DNA of 64,000 nt from Paracoccus ravus (GTDB taxonomy: Bacteria; Pseudomonadota; Alphaproteobacteria; Rhodobacterales; Rhodobacteraceae). Below the pieces are notes generated by a model. That model had not been told where the DNA came from. It was given only the letters and a program-made list of their open reading frames with translations, and did no database searches. The stretch covers positions 1 through 64,000 of the forward strand of contig NZ_SDEB01000010.1 in NCBI RefSeq assembly GCF_004522175.1. Reading direction: 5' to 3'. Shown in pieces: positions 52,352 to 61,077 of the stretch. The first letter of the stretch is position 1. Each line of letters starts with the position of its first letter. The position numbers and the translations under genes are program-made.

Positions 52352-53848
52352 TCATTCGGTGACGACGCTGCGGGCGCGGCGTGCGCGCCATGCCCGGCGC
52401 AGTGGAACCAGCACGCTGATCAGGCTGAGGATCAGGAACAGAAGGCTGATCGGGTCCGTTACAAAGACCGAGTAATCCCCCTGAGATGCCACCAGCGCGG
52501 TGCGGTAATTCGACTCGATCAGATAGCCCAGCACCATGGCCAGGATCACCGGCGCGACCGGGAAATCGAGCTTCTTCATGCCGTAGCCCAGCAGGCCGAA
52601 GCCCAGCGTCATCCAGACATCGAACATGAGGTTGCGGATCGCGAAGGCGCCGAGAATGGCGAAGGCCATGATCCCCGCCGCAATCACCCCGTCGGGCAGA
52701 CGCACGGTCCGCGCCAGGATCGGCAGGAACAGCGAGCCGACCAGATACTGCACGATCGAGGCGATGATCACGCCGAAGAGGATCGCATAGACCAGGCTCG
52801 GGGCCTCGGTGAAGAGCTGCGGACCGGGATGCAGCCCGTGCATGATCAGCGCGCCCATCATGATCGCAGTGGTGGGCGAACCCGGAACCCCCAGCGCCAG
52901 CAGCGGCACCAGCGCCCCGCCGACCGTGGCATTGTTCGAAGCCTCCGGTGCCGCGATGCCATTGGGCGCGCCCTGGCCGTATTCCTGCGGTTCGGGGTCG
53001 CGGGCGCGGGCATAGTCGCGCGCCACCCAGCAGGCGATATTGCCGCCGACGCCCGGCAGGATGCCCAGCAGCGTGCCGATCACCGAGCCCGAGATCATCG
53101 CCCTCCAGGTGCGCCGCCACAACTCCAGCGACATGAAGACATGACCGACGCGCTCCTTGACCTGCGGCACGGCGCGGGCGTGTTTCTCGGCCAGGGCCAT
53201 GGCCTCGGAGACCGCGAAAAGCCCGATCAGCGCGGCAAGGAAGGGCACGCCCTCGTAAAGCTCGAACTGGCCGAAGGTGAAGCGCGGTGCGCCCGTGATC
53301 GGGTCGATCCCGACCGTCGCCAGCGCAAGACCCAAGGCCGCGCCCAGCAGGCCCTTGACCAGCGAGCCGCCCGACAGCGCCGCGACCGAGCTCAGCCCGA
53401 AAAGCCCGACTGCGAAATATCCCGCCGGTCCGAATTGCAGGGCCAGTTTCGCCAGCGGCATGGCCAGAAGCAGAAGGGCCAGCCCGCCAAGAATGCCCCC
53501 CACCGTCGAGGCGGTCAGCGAGATCGAGATTGCCTCATTCGCGCGGCCCTTCTGGGCCATGGCATAGCCGTCGATCGCCGTGGCCGCCGCCGCCGCCGTG
53601 CCGGGGGTCGAGAGCAGGATCGCGCTGATCGAGCCACCATATTCCGCCGAGGTGTAGAGCGAGATCATCAGCAGCATGCTGAGTTCGGGCGACATGGAAT
53701 AGGTAAAGGGGATGAGCAGGCTCAGCCCGATCGAGGGCCCCAGACCCGGCAAGGCCCCGATAACAATGCCCAGAAGCGCGCCGACCAGCAGCACCGCCAC
53801 CCCGGACAGGCTGAAGATCACCCCCAGCGACTGAAGGATTCCATCCAT
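52352..53848 (-). CDS. tctA: TctA-family large permease subunit, second system (498 aa)
   Basis: Permease with GIVIGALPGLGPSIGLSLLIPFTYSM, YGGSISAILLSTPGTAAAAATAIDGYAM, GILPGVGGNIACWVARDYAR and NGIAAPEASNNATVGGALVPLLALGVPGSPT, all standard TctA regions. The ATG at 53848 has GGGAGAGAACGG before it; an earlier in-frame start is less likely. First gene of the minus-strand operon tctA-tctC-tctB-abrB. About 150 bases separate it from the FAD dehydrogenase upstream, so they may be one operon. Confidence 0.95.
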   Translation of the reverse strand: MDGILQSLGVIFSLSGVAVLLVGALLGIVIGALPGLGPSIGLSLLIPFTYSMSPELSMLLMISLYTSAEYGGSISAILLSTPGTAAAAATAIDGYAMAQKGRANEAISISLTASTVGGILGGLALLLLAMPLAKLALQFGPAGYFAVGLFGLSSVAALSGGSLVKGLLGAALGLALATVGIDPITGAPRFTFGQFELYEGVPFLAALIGLFAVSEAMALAEKHARAVPQVKERVGHVFMSLELWRRTWRAMISGSVIGTLLGILPGVGGNIACWVARDYARARDPEPQEYGQGAPNGIAAPEASNNATVGGALVPLLALGVPGSPTTAIMMGALIMHGLHPGPQLFTEAPSLVYAILFGVIIASIVQYLVGSLFLPILARTVRLPDGVIAAGIMAFAILGAFAIRNLMFDVWMTLGFGLLGYGMKKLDFPVAPVILAMVLGYLIESNYRTALVASQGDYSVFVTDPISLLFLILSLISVLVPLRRAWRARRARSVVTE

Positions 53849-53997
53849 CCGTTCTCTCCCGAATTCCCGGGCCCGGAATTGCGCAAGGCGCAAACCGGAC
53901 CTCTCCTCTTGCTCCTTTTGCGCATCCGGCGCGGGCAGGACAATTCAGAAACGGCCCGCGTCGGATAACGAAATGCTATAGGGATCCGGCAGGCACG

Positions 53998-55386
53998 TCA
54001 GACGATCTTGCCGGGGTTCATCCGTCCCTCGGGATCGACGGCGGCGATCAGCGCCGCCATAAGCTGCCGCTCGGTCGCGCCGCGCAGCCGGTCGGCCAGC
54101 GCGACCTTGGCCTGACCCAGCCCGTGTTCGGCCGAAAAGCTGCCTCCCATCCCGGCGGCAAGGTCATAGACCAGTCCGGAAAGCGCGCTTTCGCGCCCGT
54201 CGAAACCCGCGCCGGGCGGTGGCGACAGGTTGAGATGGACATTGCCATCGCCCAGATGTCCAAAGGGATTGACCCGGACCCCCGGCAGGACGGTTTGCAA
54301 CCCGGCTTCGATTCCGGCCACGAATTCTGCGAGCCGGGCCACCGGCACGGCGATATCATGCTTGATCTGCGGCCCTTCCAGACGCTGGCCCTCGGGCATC
54401 TCTTCGCGCAGCCGCCAAAGCGCCGCGCGCTGCGCGTCGGAGGCGGCGATCGTTCCATCCAGAACCTCGCCAGCCTCGAAGGCGGATTCGATGAGATCGG
54501 CCAGAACCGCCTCGGGATCGGCGCAGTTGCTGGCGCTTGCCAGTTCCACCAGCAGGTAATACGGGCCTCTCGCCTGGATCGGGCGGCTCAGCGTCGGCAG
54601 GTGGCGCAGCAGCATCTCGAGCCCCGTCTCGCAGAAGAACTCGGTCGCGGCCAGCATGTCCCCGGCGTCGCGGCGTAGGTCTGCGCCGAGTTTAAGCGCC
54701 GAGCGCAGATCCGCCACGGCAAGCAAGGCCGAGGCCCTGACGCGCGGAGCGGGATGCAGGCGCAAGATGGCGCGCGTGACCACGCCCAGACGCCCCTCGG
54801 CCCCGCAGAACAGCTTGCGCAATTGCAGCCCGGTATTGTCCTTGATCAGGGCGCGCATCCCGTCCCAGACCGATCCATCGGGAAGCACCACCTCCAGCCC
54901 GAGCACCTGCGCCTCGATCATGCCATGGCGCGCGGCGAGGCTGCCGCCGGCATTGGTCGCGATCAACCCGCCGATCTGGGCGCTGCCTTCCGAGCCCAGA
55001 TGCAGCGGAAACATCAAGCCGTGATCCGCGACCGCGTCATGCAGGCGTTGCAACACCAGCCCGGCATCCACGGTCGCGGTCATGCCGATCGGGTCGATCT
55101 CGTGGATCCGGTTCATCCGGGCCAGCGACAGGATGATGCCGGGCCTGCCCGCCGAGATCACGCTGCCGCCATTCAGCCCGGTATTGCCGCCCTGCGGCGT
55201 GACCGTCAGCCCCAGCGCGCCGGCAAGGCGCAGCACCGCCGCGACCTCTGGGGTCGAGCAGGGCAACGCCACGCCCAGCGGCGTCTCGCCATGCCGGTCC
55301 AGCCAGTCGCGGGCAAAGGGTCGCATCTCTTCGGGGGTTGAACGCCAGCCCGAAGGCCCCAGCAATTCCAGAAACCGATCGCGCAT
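53998..55386 (-). CDS. FAD-linked D-2-hydroxyacid dehydrogenase, D2HGDH-like (462 aa)
   Basis: VAO/PCMH flavoprotein, paralogous in family to the 474-residue enzyme at 41.3-42.7 kb. It has VTPQGGNTGLNGGSV, HLGSEGSAQIGGLIATNAGGS and AEGRLGVVTRAILRLHP in the FAD domain, then WRLREEMPEGQRLEGPQIKHDIAVPV, GHLGDGNVHLN and SAEHGLGQAK in the oxidase domain. The REEMPEGQ-KHDI pattern fits the D-2-hydroxyglutarate dehydrogenase branch. It oxidises a D-2-hydroxy acid, possibly the acid taken up by the adjacent Tct transporter. Confidence 0.9.
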   Translation of the reverse strand: MRDRFLELLGPSGWRSTPEEMRPFARDWLDRHGETPLGVALPCSTPEVAAVLRLAGALGLTVTPQGGNTGLNGGSVISAGRPGIILSLARMNRIHEIDPIGMTATVDAGLVLQRLHDAVADHGLMFPLHLGSEGSAQIGGLIATNAGGSLAARHGMIEAQVLGLEVVLPDGSVWDGMRALIKDNTGLQLRKLFCGAEGRLGVVTRAILRLHPAPRVRASALLAVADLRSALKLGADLRRDAGDMLAATEFFCETGLEMLLRHLPTLSRPIQARGPYYLLVELASASNCADPEAVLADLIESAFEAGEVLDGTIAASDAQRAALWRLREEMPEGQRLEGPQIKHDIAVPVARLAEFVAGIEAGLQTVLPGVRVNPFGHLGDGNVHLNLSPPPGAGFDGRESALSGLVYDLAAGMGGSFSAEHGLGQAKVALADRLRGATERQLMAALIAAVDPEGRMNPGKIV

Positions 55387-55537
55387 CTTTCGTCTCCCCT
55401 CGTCAGAACCGTCCCGCTTCTGACCCTCGGACGGGCGAGGAGCAATTCCGAAGCGCGTCCAATGTCATAAGCGCGAGCTATGGCCGCTTGGCTTGCGGCG
55501 GGCTTGCGCTAGGTCTGGACCAAACCGGAGGACATGC

Positions 55538-56425
55538 ATGGAAGATTTCGACACAATCGGGCAGGGCATTGCCTTTGTCGGCTTCGGCGAGGCAGCCGAA
55601 GCCTTTGCCACGGGCTGGGGACAGGAACTGGCGGGCCGGGCGCGGGCATTCGATCTCAAGCTTTGCGATCCCGTCGCCGCGGCGCTGCCGCAGGCCCGCG
55701 CCGCCCGCGCAGGCGTGACGCTTGCCTCGGATCGGGCCGGGGCGCTTGCCGGGGCGGGGGCGGTGTTCTGTCTCGTGACCGCCGACCGCGCGGTCGAGGC
55801 CGCGACCGAGGCCGCCGAATTCCTCGCGCCGGGGACGCTTTGGTTCGACGGCAACAGCTGCTCGCCCGGGGCCAAGCGGCGCGCGGCGGCGATCGTCGAG
55901 GCAGCGGGCGGGCGCTACGTCGATGTCGCGATCATGGCCCCGGTCCATCCCAAGCTGCATCGCACGCCGCTTCTGATCGCGGGCCCCCATAGCGGCGATG
56001 CCGCGCTTGTGCTGGCCGCGCTGGATATGCAGGCCAGGATCGCGGGCAATGCGGTGGGCGACGCCTCATCGATCAAGATGATCCGCTCGGTCATGATCAA
56101 GGGCATGGAGGCGCTGACTGCCGAATGCCTATTGGCCGCACGCCGGGCCGGGGTCGAGGCGCAGGTGCTGGCCTCGCTGCAGGCCTCGAATCCGGACATC
56201 GAATGGCCCCGGCAGGCGGCCTATAACCTCGAGCGGATGATGGTCCATGGCCGCCGCCGCGCCGCCGAAATGCGCGAAGTCGCCGCCACCCTGGCCGAGC
56301 TGGGCCTGCCCAATGCTCTGGCCAGCGCGACGGCGGATTGGCAGCAGCGCATCGGCGATGCTGAACTGCCCGCGGGCGACGAGGTCTTTGCGACCCGCGC
56401 CGATGCCATCCTGAACAGGCTCTGA
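55538..56425 (+). CDS. NAD(P)-dependent 6-phosphogluconate-dehydrogenase-like enzyme, DUF1932 (295 aa)
   Basis: Beta-hydroxyacid-dehydrogenase fold. The N-terminal Rossmann motif is FVGFGEAAEAFATGWG, and LWFDGNSCSPGAKRR plus VDVAIMAPVHPKLHRTPLLI represent the usual substrate-binding and lysine-containing regions. The C-terminal helical domain is of the DUF1932 type, with ASSIKMIRSVMIKGMEALTAECL holding the expected catalytic Lys. Start at 55538 is set by GGAGGAC. Divergent from the FAD dehydrogenase, so it probably acts on the same pathway, oxidising a 3-hydroxy or sugar acid. Confidence 0.88.
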   Translation: MEDFDTIGQGIAFVGFGEAAEAFATGWGQELAGRARAFDLKLCDPVAAALPQARAARAGVTLASDRAGALAGAGAVFCLVTADRAVEAATEAAEFLAPGTLWFDGNSCSPGAKRRAAAIVEAAGGRYVDVAIMAPVHPKLHRTPLLIAGPHSGDAALVLAALDMQARIAGNAVGDASSIKMIRSVMIKGMEALTAECLLAARRAGVEAQVLASLQASNPDIEWPRQAAYNLERMMVHGRRRAAEMREVAATLAELGLPNALASATADWQQRIGDAELPAGDEVFATRADAILNRL

Positions 56426-56518
56426 TCGCCCTGCGGCGGGTCTGGTCCGAGCGGGGCCGGTCCCGTCATTTTTTCCTCTCAGGCATGGCGCGCGAAACCC
56501 GATTGGCCTCTCCGGGGC

Positions 56519-57027
56519 ATGCGCGCGCGGGCGTTCAGGCAGACAGGCGCGCGAGGCGAAGAAGGCGGCATCCGGCGCGATCCGCGCAATGTGGCCTCGG
56601 TGGAACATGCCTTCCAGAGGATTCGCGAGGAATTCGGCTTGATCTCCTGCATCTTGGTCAGCGCCGGGATCAACATGCGCTTGGGCCGTTGGCCTCGCTC
56701 CCGACCCACGGATGCGCGAACAGGTCGATACGACTTCTATCAGCGCCTTCAACGTCGTTCAGGCCGCGGCCAATCGCGCCGAGGATGGCGGCGCGATCAT
56801 CGCGCGGACAAGCTCGATGATGCGACTTGCGCCGCGCGGCTATCGGCTGAAAGGCGTGGCCGCCTGCCGCTCGAAACCGGTCTGTTCCGCGCCGCCAAGG
56901 ACAAGGCGGCGCTGGCGCGTTAACCGCGTCGGCCGAGGACGTCGCTACCATCATCGCCTTTTTTGCCTCGGACAAGGCCAGCCGGATCGCGGATCCGATC
57001 ATGAAGAGAGATGGCGGATTGGTCTGA
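56519..57027 (+). pseudogene. Decayed short-chain dehydrogenase remnant
   Basis: Pieces of an SDR are spread over different frames. RDPRNVASVEHAFQRIREEFG and then ILVSAGINMRLGR (strand-4 NAG region) are in one frame, and ISAFNVVQAAANR with GGAIIARTSSMMRLAPRG in another. The C-terminal end EDVATIIAFFASDKAS followed by IMKRDGGLV and TGA at 57025-57027 is in a third stretch. The Rossmann TGxxxGIG N-terminus and the catalytic YxxxK block were not found. At least two frameshifts and a truncation make it non-functional. It lies behind the DUF1932 enzyme gene on the same strand. Confidence 0.75.
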
Positions 57028-57527
57028 ATGCAGGCGCTCCCCCAGACCCCGGCCTCGCCCTTTTCGCGCAAGATCCGTATGGCGGCGGCGGAACGCAGCG
57101 TGACGCTGCGGCCGGAGGGCCCGCGCCCCTGTTTGCGCTGTTCAGCCCTACCTTGCCCCCGCAGACCCCGGCGGGGTATTGCTGGTCGGACCCGCGCGTA
57201 GGGTCTGGGCTGGGGGGAATGACCGTCTTCCGGCCGCTCGCGCTCGTCGCGGCCAGCGGGCTTGCGCGTGAGGCGGCAGACCCGGAGGCGTTGCGCCTGA
57301 CGCTGGCCCTGCATCTGGGATCTGCCCTGACCTTTTTCTTCTACGGCTTTGCTCGAGGATGGTGCATGGGTTTTTCCGTCTGGCCGCAGTGATCCTCAAA
57401 GAGCAGGCAAGGGTCCGCGCAGTTCTGGGCGACCGGGGAGGCGGCACGGAGAGTTGAGCCCAGCCGCGCAGCTTTTCCGGCTAAGCTCGACCTGAGCCCG
57501 GCCCGATGCCCGCAGAGGAGAGTTGCG
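57028..57527. other. Intergenic region without recognised gene
   Basis: About 500 bases between the SDR remnant and the aldose dehydrogenase. Open frames are short and composition-driven; nothing family-like was recognised. It may include further decayed sequence. Confidence 0.5.
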
Positions 57528-58712
57528 ATGAAGGTTCCGTTCCATGCCGCCCTTGTCTGCGCAATTCTGCCTTGCGCGGCCTGCGCTCAGGAGTTCAATG
57601 AAAGCAGACCGAACGCGCCCGATCAGGCTCCGGCCTTTGCCGGGCAGACACGCGCGAAGGAAGTGCCCTCGCAGGATCTGCGGCGCGAGGTCGTGGCCCA
57701 AGGACTGAACGAGCCCTGGGGTATGGACCAACTGCCGGACGGGTCTTGGCTGGTCACCGAAAAGCCTGGACAGATGCGGCTGGTGGCACCGGACGGGTTG
57801 GTCTCGGAACCGATCGCGGGTCTTCCCGAGGTCGATGCGCGCGGGCAGGGCGGGCTGCTGGACGTGACCATCGGTCCTGGTTTTGCGCAGGATCGCCGGG
57901 TATGGTGGAGCTATGCCGAGCCGCGCGGTGGCGGGCGCAACGCCACCGCCGTCGCCACGGGCAGCCTGTCTGCGGATGGCGGGCGGATGAGCGATGTCCG
58001 GGTCATCTTTCGTCAGGAGCCGGCCTGGAACTCGACCAGCCATTTCGGCTCGCGGCTTGTCTTTGGTCGGGACGGGGCCTTGTTCGTCACCACCGGCGAG
58101 CGCTCGCAGCCCGAGCCAAGGCAATTGGCGCAGGATGTCTCGACCCATCTGGGCAAGGTCCTGCGCATTGCGCCCGAAGGGGGGGCGGCCTCGGGCAATC
58201 CGGAGATCAGGGGCGGCCGGCCCGAGATCTGGTCCTATGGGCATCGCAATCTGCAAGCGGCGGCGCTTGGACCGGATGGGGCGCTCTGGACCGTCGAGCA
58301 TGGTCCCAAGGGGGGCGACGAATTGAACCGTCCGGAGGCCGGCAGGAATTATGGCTGGCCGGTAATCACCTATGGCATGGATTACAGCGGCAGCCCCATC
58401 GGTCAGGGGCTGACCGCGCAAGCGGGCATGGAGCAGCCGCTTTACTACTGGGACCCGGTCATCGCGCCAAGCGGTCTGACCTTTTACGCGGGCGAGATGT
58501 TTCCCGACTGGCGAGGCGATGCCCTCATCGGGGCCCTGGCCGGGCGGGCGCTGGTGCGTCTGGACCTTGAGGGCAGCCGCGTTCTGGGCGAGGCACGCTA
58601 TCTTGAGGGTCAGGCCCGCATCCGGGATGTCGATACCGCCGCGGACGGGGCCGTCATGGTCCTGACCGATTCCGAGAATGGCGCGCTTTGGCGTCTGACG
58701 CCGGCGCAATAG
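57528..58712 (+). CDS. Soluble aldose dehydrogenase, PQQ-dependent sugar dehydrogenase family (394 aa)
   Basis: Signal peptide at about residues 1-20 (LPCAACAQ), so periplasmic; a Cys near the end of the signal (PCAAC) leaves a lipoprotein possible. The six-bladed beta-propeller of the sGDH/YliI type is shown by GLNEPWGMDQLPDGSWLVTEK, GQGGLLDVTIGPGF, STSHFGSRLVFGRDGALFVT, HLGKVLRIAPEGG, EIWSYGHRNLQ, EHGPKGGDELNRPEAGRNYGWP and PSGLTFYAGE. These place the His and Arg residues that hold PQQ and Ca2+. It oxidises aldoses to lactones; a PQQ-biosynthesis cluster is not in this window. Confidence 0.92.
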   Translation: MKVPFHAALVCAILPCAACAQEFNESRPNAPDQAPAFAGQTRAKEVPSQDLRREVVAQGLNEPWGMDQLPDGSWLVTEKPGQMRLVAPDGLVSEPIAGLPEVDARGQGGLLDVTIGPGFAQDRRVWWSYAEPRGGGRNATAVATGSLSADGGRMSDVRVIFRQEPAWNSTSHFGSRLVFGRDGALFVTTGERSQPEPRQLAQDVSTHLGKVLRIAPEGGAASGNPEIRGGRPEIWSYGHRNLQAAALGPDGALWTVEHGPKGGDELNRPEAGRNYGWPVITYGMDYSGSPIGQGLTAQAGMEQPLYYWDPVIAPSGLTFYAGEMFPDWRGDALIGALAGRALVRLDLEGSRVLGEARYLEGQARIRDVDTAADGAVMVLTDSENGALWRLTPAQ

Positions 58713-58739
58713 GGATCGTTCCGGCTGCGACGTCCGCGG

Positions 58740-59069
58740 CTAATGCGAAATCATCCAGGGCCGCTTGGCCGGGAAGCTCTTTGATCCGTCGGGGCGGTGC
58801 AGCGTGCCCGAGGGATTCTTTTTCGCGCCGCCCGAACAGCAGGAGCAGCCCGCGCCATGTGACCGGCGGGGGCTGTCCGCGCTGCGCTCGTTGGTGGCAT
58901 GGGCGCGGCGGCGGCCGGCATCCATATTCGCAAGCAGCGGCGCGGTCAGCATCGCCCGGCGCGCCGGCCCGGCGCACCAGGGGCAGTCATGCGGCTTGTC
59001 GAAATCGGCCATCGAGGCATAGGCCTCGAAAGAGCCGCATCCGGTGCAGATATAGTCGTAGGTGGGCAT
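58740..59069 (-). CDS. fmdB: FmdB-family zinc-ribbon protein (109 aa)
   Basis: Starts MPTYDYICTGCGSFEAYASM and has CTGC (Cys8, Cys11) and CPWC (Cys29, Cys32) as zinc ligands, the standard FmdB zinc-ribbon. The second half has an unusual Arg-rich stretch and a GCSCCSGG segment. FmdB was described as a regulatory protein in the formamidase cluster of Methylophilus. It lies 57 bases after fmdA on the same strand, in the amide transport operon. The start at 59069 gives the canonical N-terminus. Confidence 0.9.
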   Translation of the reverse strand: MPTYDYICTGCGSFEAYASMADFDKPHDCPWCAGPARRAMLTAPLLANMDAGRRRAHATNERSADSPRRSHGAGCSCCSGGAKKNPSGTLHRPDGSKSFPAKRPWMISH

Positions 59070-59126
59070 CGGTAGCTCCGCAGCAAAGTGGTATCGGCCG
59101 GAGGCAGCGCCCCCGGCCGGCAAGCA

Positions 59127-60356
59127 TCACAGATCGGGCGCCAGCGGCACGTCGACCGAGCCGTCCAGCATCTTGGTGGGGCCGTTCACATTGGGCTTGA
59201 GGTCGAAATCGAAGATGTCAGTCGGCAGCCAGAGCGTCGCGCAGGCATTCGGTACGTCCACCACCCCCGAGATATGGCCCTGCACCGGTGCGGTCCCGAG
59301 GATCGCGTAGCCCTGCGCGCCAGAATAGCCGAATTTCTTCAGGTATTCGATCGCGTTCAGGCAGGCCTGGCGATAGGCGATATGGACGTCGAGGTAATGC
59401 TGCTTGCCGCCCTCATCGACCGAGATCCCCTCGAAGATCAGGTAGTCGTCATATTTCGGAACGATCGGCGAGGGTTTGAAGATGGGGTTTTTGATGCCGT
59501 ATTTCGACATGCCTTCCTTGATCAGGCTGACCTTCAGATGCAGCCAGCCGGCCATCTCGATGGCGCCGCAGAAGGTGATCTCGCCGTCACCCTGGCTGAA
59601 ATGCAGGTCGCCCATCGAAAGGCCCGCGCCGGGGACATAGACCGGGAAATAGATCGTCGACCCGCGCGACAGGTCCTTGATATCGCAATTGCCGCCATGC
59701 TCCCGCGGGGGGACGGTGCGCGCACCCTCGGCGGCGGCCTTTTCGCGGGCCTCGCCCTTCATCGCGCCCATATGGGCGGCCTTGGTGGTGGGCAGGTTGG
59801 CGAGGCCCGGCACCCGCGTCGGGTCGGTGTCGAACAGGTCCTTCTCGCGCGAGTTCCACATGTCCAGCATCTTGCGATCGGGCAGGCAGCCGATCAGGCC
59901 GGGATGGATGAGACCCGCATATTTCACGCCCGGAACATGGCGCGACTTGGTGAACATGCCGTGGAAGTCCCAGATCGACTTCTGCGCCTCGGGGAAATGC
60001 TCGGTCAGGAAACCGCCGCCATTCTGCTTGGAAAAGAAGCCGTTGAAGCCCCATTGCATCTCTTCCTTGGCGCCGATGTCGAGGATCTCGACCACCAGCA
60101 GGTCGCCCGGCTCGGCGCCCTTGATGCCGATCGGGCCCGACAGGTAATGGACCTGTTCCAGTTCCACGTCGCGCACGTCCGAGGCGTCGTCGTTGTTCTT
60201 GATCTGGCCGCCGGTCCAGTCATAGCACTCGATCTTGAACTCGTCGCCGGGCTCGACCCAGGTCACGATCGGGATGTCGGGATGCCAGCGGTTGTGGATC
60301 TTCTCGTTGGTGAGCGGGCTCTCGGAAAGATCGACGGAGATCAGGGTATCGGCCAA
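59127..60356 (-). CDS. fmdA: Formamidase FmdA (409 aa)
   Basis: Long-form formamidase of the FmdA_AmdA family, hydrolysing formamide to formate and ammonia in the cytoplasm. Landmarks: NRWHPDIPIVTWVEPGDEFKIECYDWTGGQIKNNDDA, LSGPIGIKGAEPGDLLVVEILD, HGGNCDIKDLSRGSTIYFPV, GAGLSMGDLHFSQGDGEITFCGAIE and FDFDLKPN near the end. Length matches Methylophilus FmdA (about 407). It follows urtE by about 20 bases and so is expressed with the transporter. It is distinct from the 319-residue family member at 17.0 kb. Confidence 0.95.
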   Translation of the reverse strand: MADTLISVDLSESPLTNEKIHNRWHPDIPIVTWVEPGDEFKIECYDWTGGQIKNNDDASDVRDVELEQVHYLSGPIGIKGAEPGDLLVVEILDIGAKEEMQWGFNGFFSKQNGGGFLTEHFPEAQKSIWDFHGMFTKSRHVPGVKYAGLIHPGLIGCLPDRKMLDMWNSREKDLFDTDPTRVPGLANLPTTKAAHMGAMKGEAREKAAAEGARTVPPREHGGNCDIKDLSRGSTIYFPVYVPGAGLSMGDLHFSQGDGEITFCGAIEMAGWLHLKVSLIKEGMSKYGIKNPIFKPSPIVPKYDDYLIFEGISVDEGGKQHYLDVHIAYRQACLNAIEYLKKFGYSGAQGYAILGTAPVQGHISGVVDVPNACATLWLPTDIFDFDLKPNVNGPTKMLDGSVDVPLAPDL

Positions 60357-60377
60357 TTGAAAACTCCCTTTTGGCTG

Positions 60378-61067
60378 TCAAACGGATAGGAAACGGGCGA
60401 TTTTCGCCTCGTCGATGCCGTCGCGGGGCGCGTCATGGACGATCTCGCCATTCTCGATGACCATCACGCGGTCGGCGACATCGAGCGCGAAGCTCAGCAC
60501 CTGTTCGGACACGATGATGGTCAGCCCGCGCTCGTCGCGGATGCGGCGGAGCGTGCGGGCCATCTCGCGGATGATCGAGGGCTGGATGCCCTCGGTCGGC
60601 TCGTCGAGCAGCAGCGCCTTGGGATTCGAGGCCAGCGCCCGCGCGATCGCCAATTGCTGCTGCTGGCCGCCGGACAGGTTGCCGCCGCGCCGGTTCTTCA
60701 TTTCCAGAAGCACCGGGAAGAGCTCGTAGATGTCCGAGGGCACGACCTTTTCGCCGGTGACGGTCAGGCCGGTCTCGACATTCTCCTGCACGGTCATGGC
60801 GGAAAAGATCATCCGGCCCTGCGGCACATAGGCGATGCCCGAGGCGACGCGCTCATGCGGCTTCATCGCCGTGACGTCCTTGTCATCGACCCGGATCGCG
60901 CCGGATTTCGTGGGCACGATCCCCATCAGGGTCTTCATCAGCGTGGTCTTGCCCATGCCGTTGCGGCCCATGATGGCGACGATCTGGCCCTTGGGCACGG
61001 ACATGGACATGCCGTGCAGGATCTCGCTTTCGCCGTAAGCCGAGCGGAGTTCCGCGATATCAAGCAT
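60378..61067 (-). CDS. urtE: UrtE/LivF-type ABC ATPase (229 aa)
   Basis: Short-chain amide/urea transporter ATPase. Walker A GRNGMGKTT, KSGAIRVDDKDVTAM, GIAYVPQGRMIFSAMTVQEN, signature LSGGQQQQLAIARAL and LDEPTEGIQPSII. The PQGRxIF and EGIQPS patterns are standard for UrtE. The start at 61067 follows the urtD stop by 10 bases with GAGGGGG as ribosome site. It works with UrtD as the ATPase pair of the importer. Confidence 0.94.
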   Translation of the reverse strand: MLDIAELRSAYGESEILHGMSMSVPKGQIVAIMGRNGMGKTTLMKTLMGIVPTKSGAIRVDDKDVTAMKPHERVASGIAYVPQGRMIFSAMTVQENVETGLTVTGEKVVPSDIYELFPVLLEMKNRRGGNLSGGQQQQLAIARALASNPKALLLDEPTEGIQPSIIREMARTLRRIRDERGLTIIVSEQVLSFALDVADRVMVIENGEIVHDAPRDGIDEAKIARFLSV

Positions 61068-61077
61068 AAGTGCCCCC

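Noticed and set aside
52130..53968. 612-codon open frame on the plus strand
   Set aside because: Opposite tctA, with extremely Arg/Gln/Asp/His-rich composition; shadow of the real gene.
57148..57447. Open frames in the region before the aldose dehydrogenase
   Set aside because: Short, overlapping on both strands and without protein-like pattern or motif.
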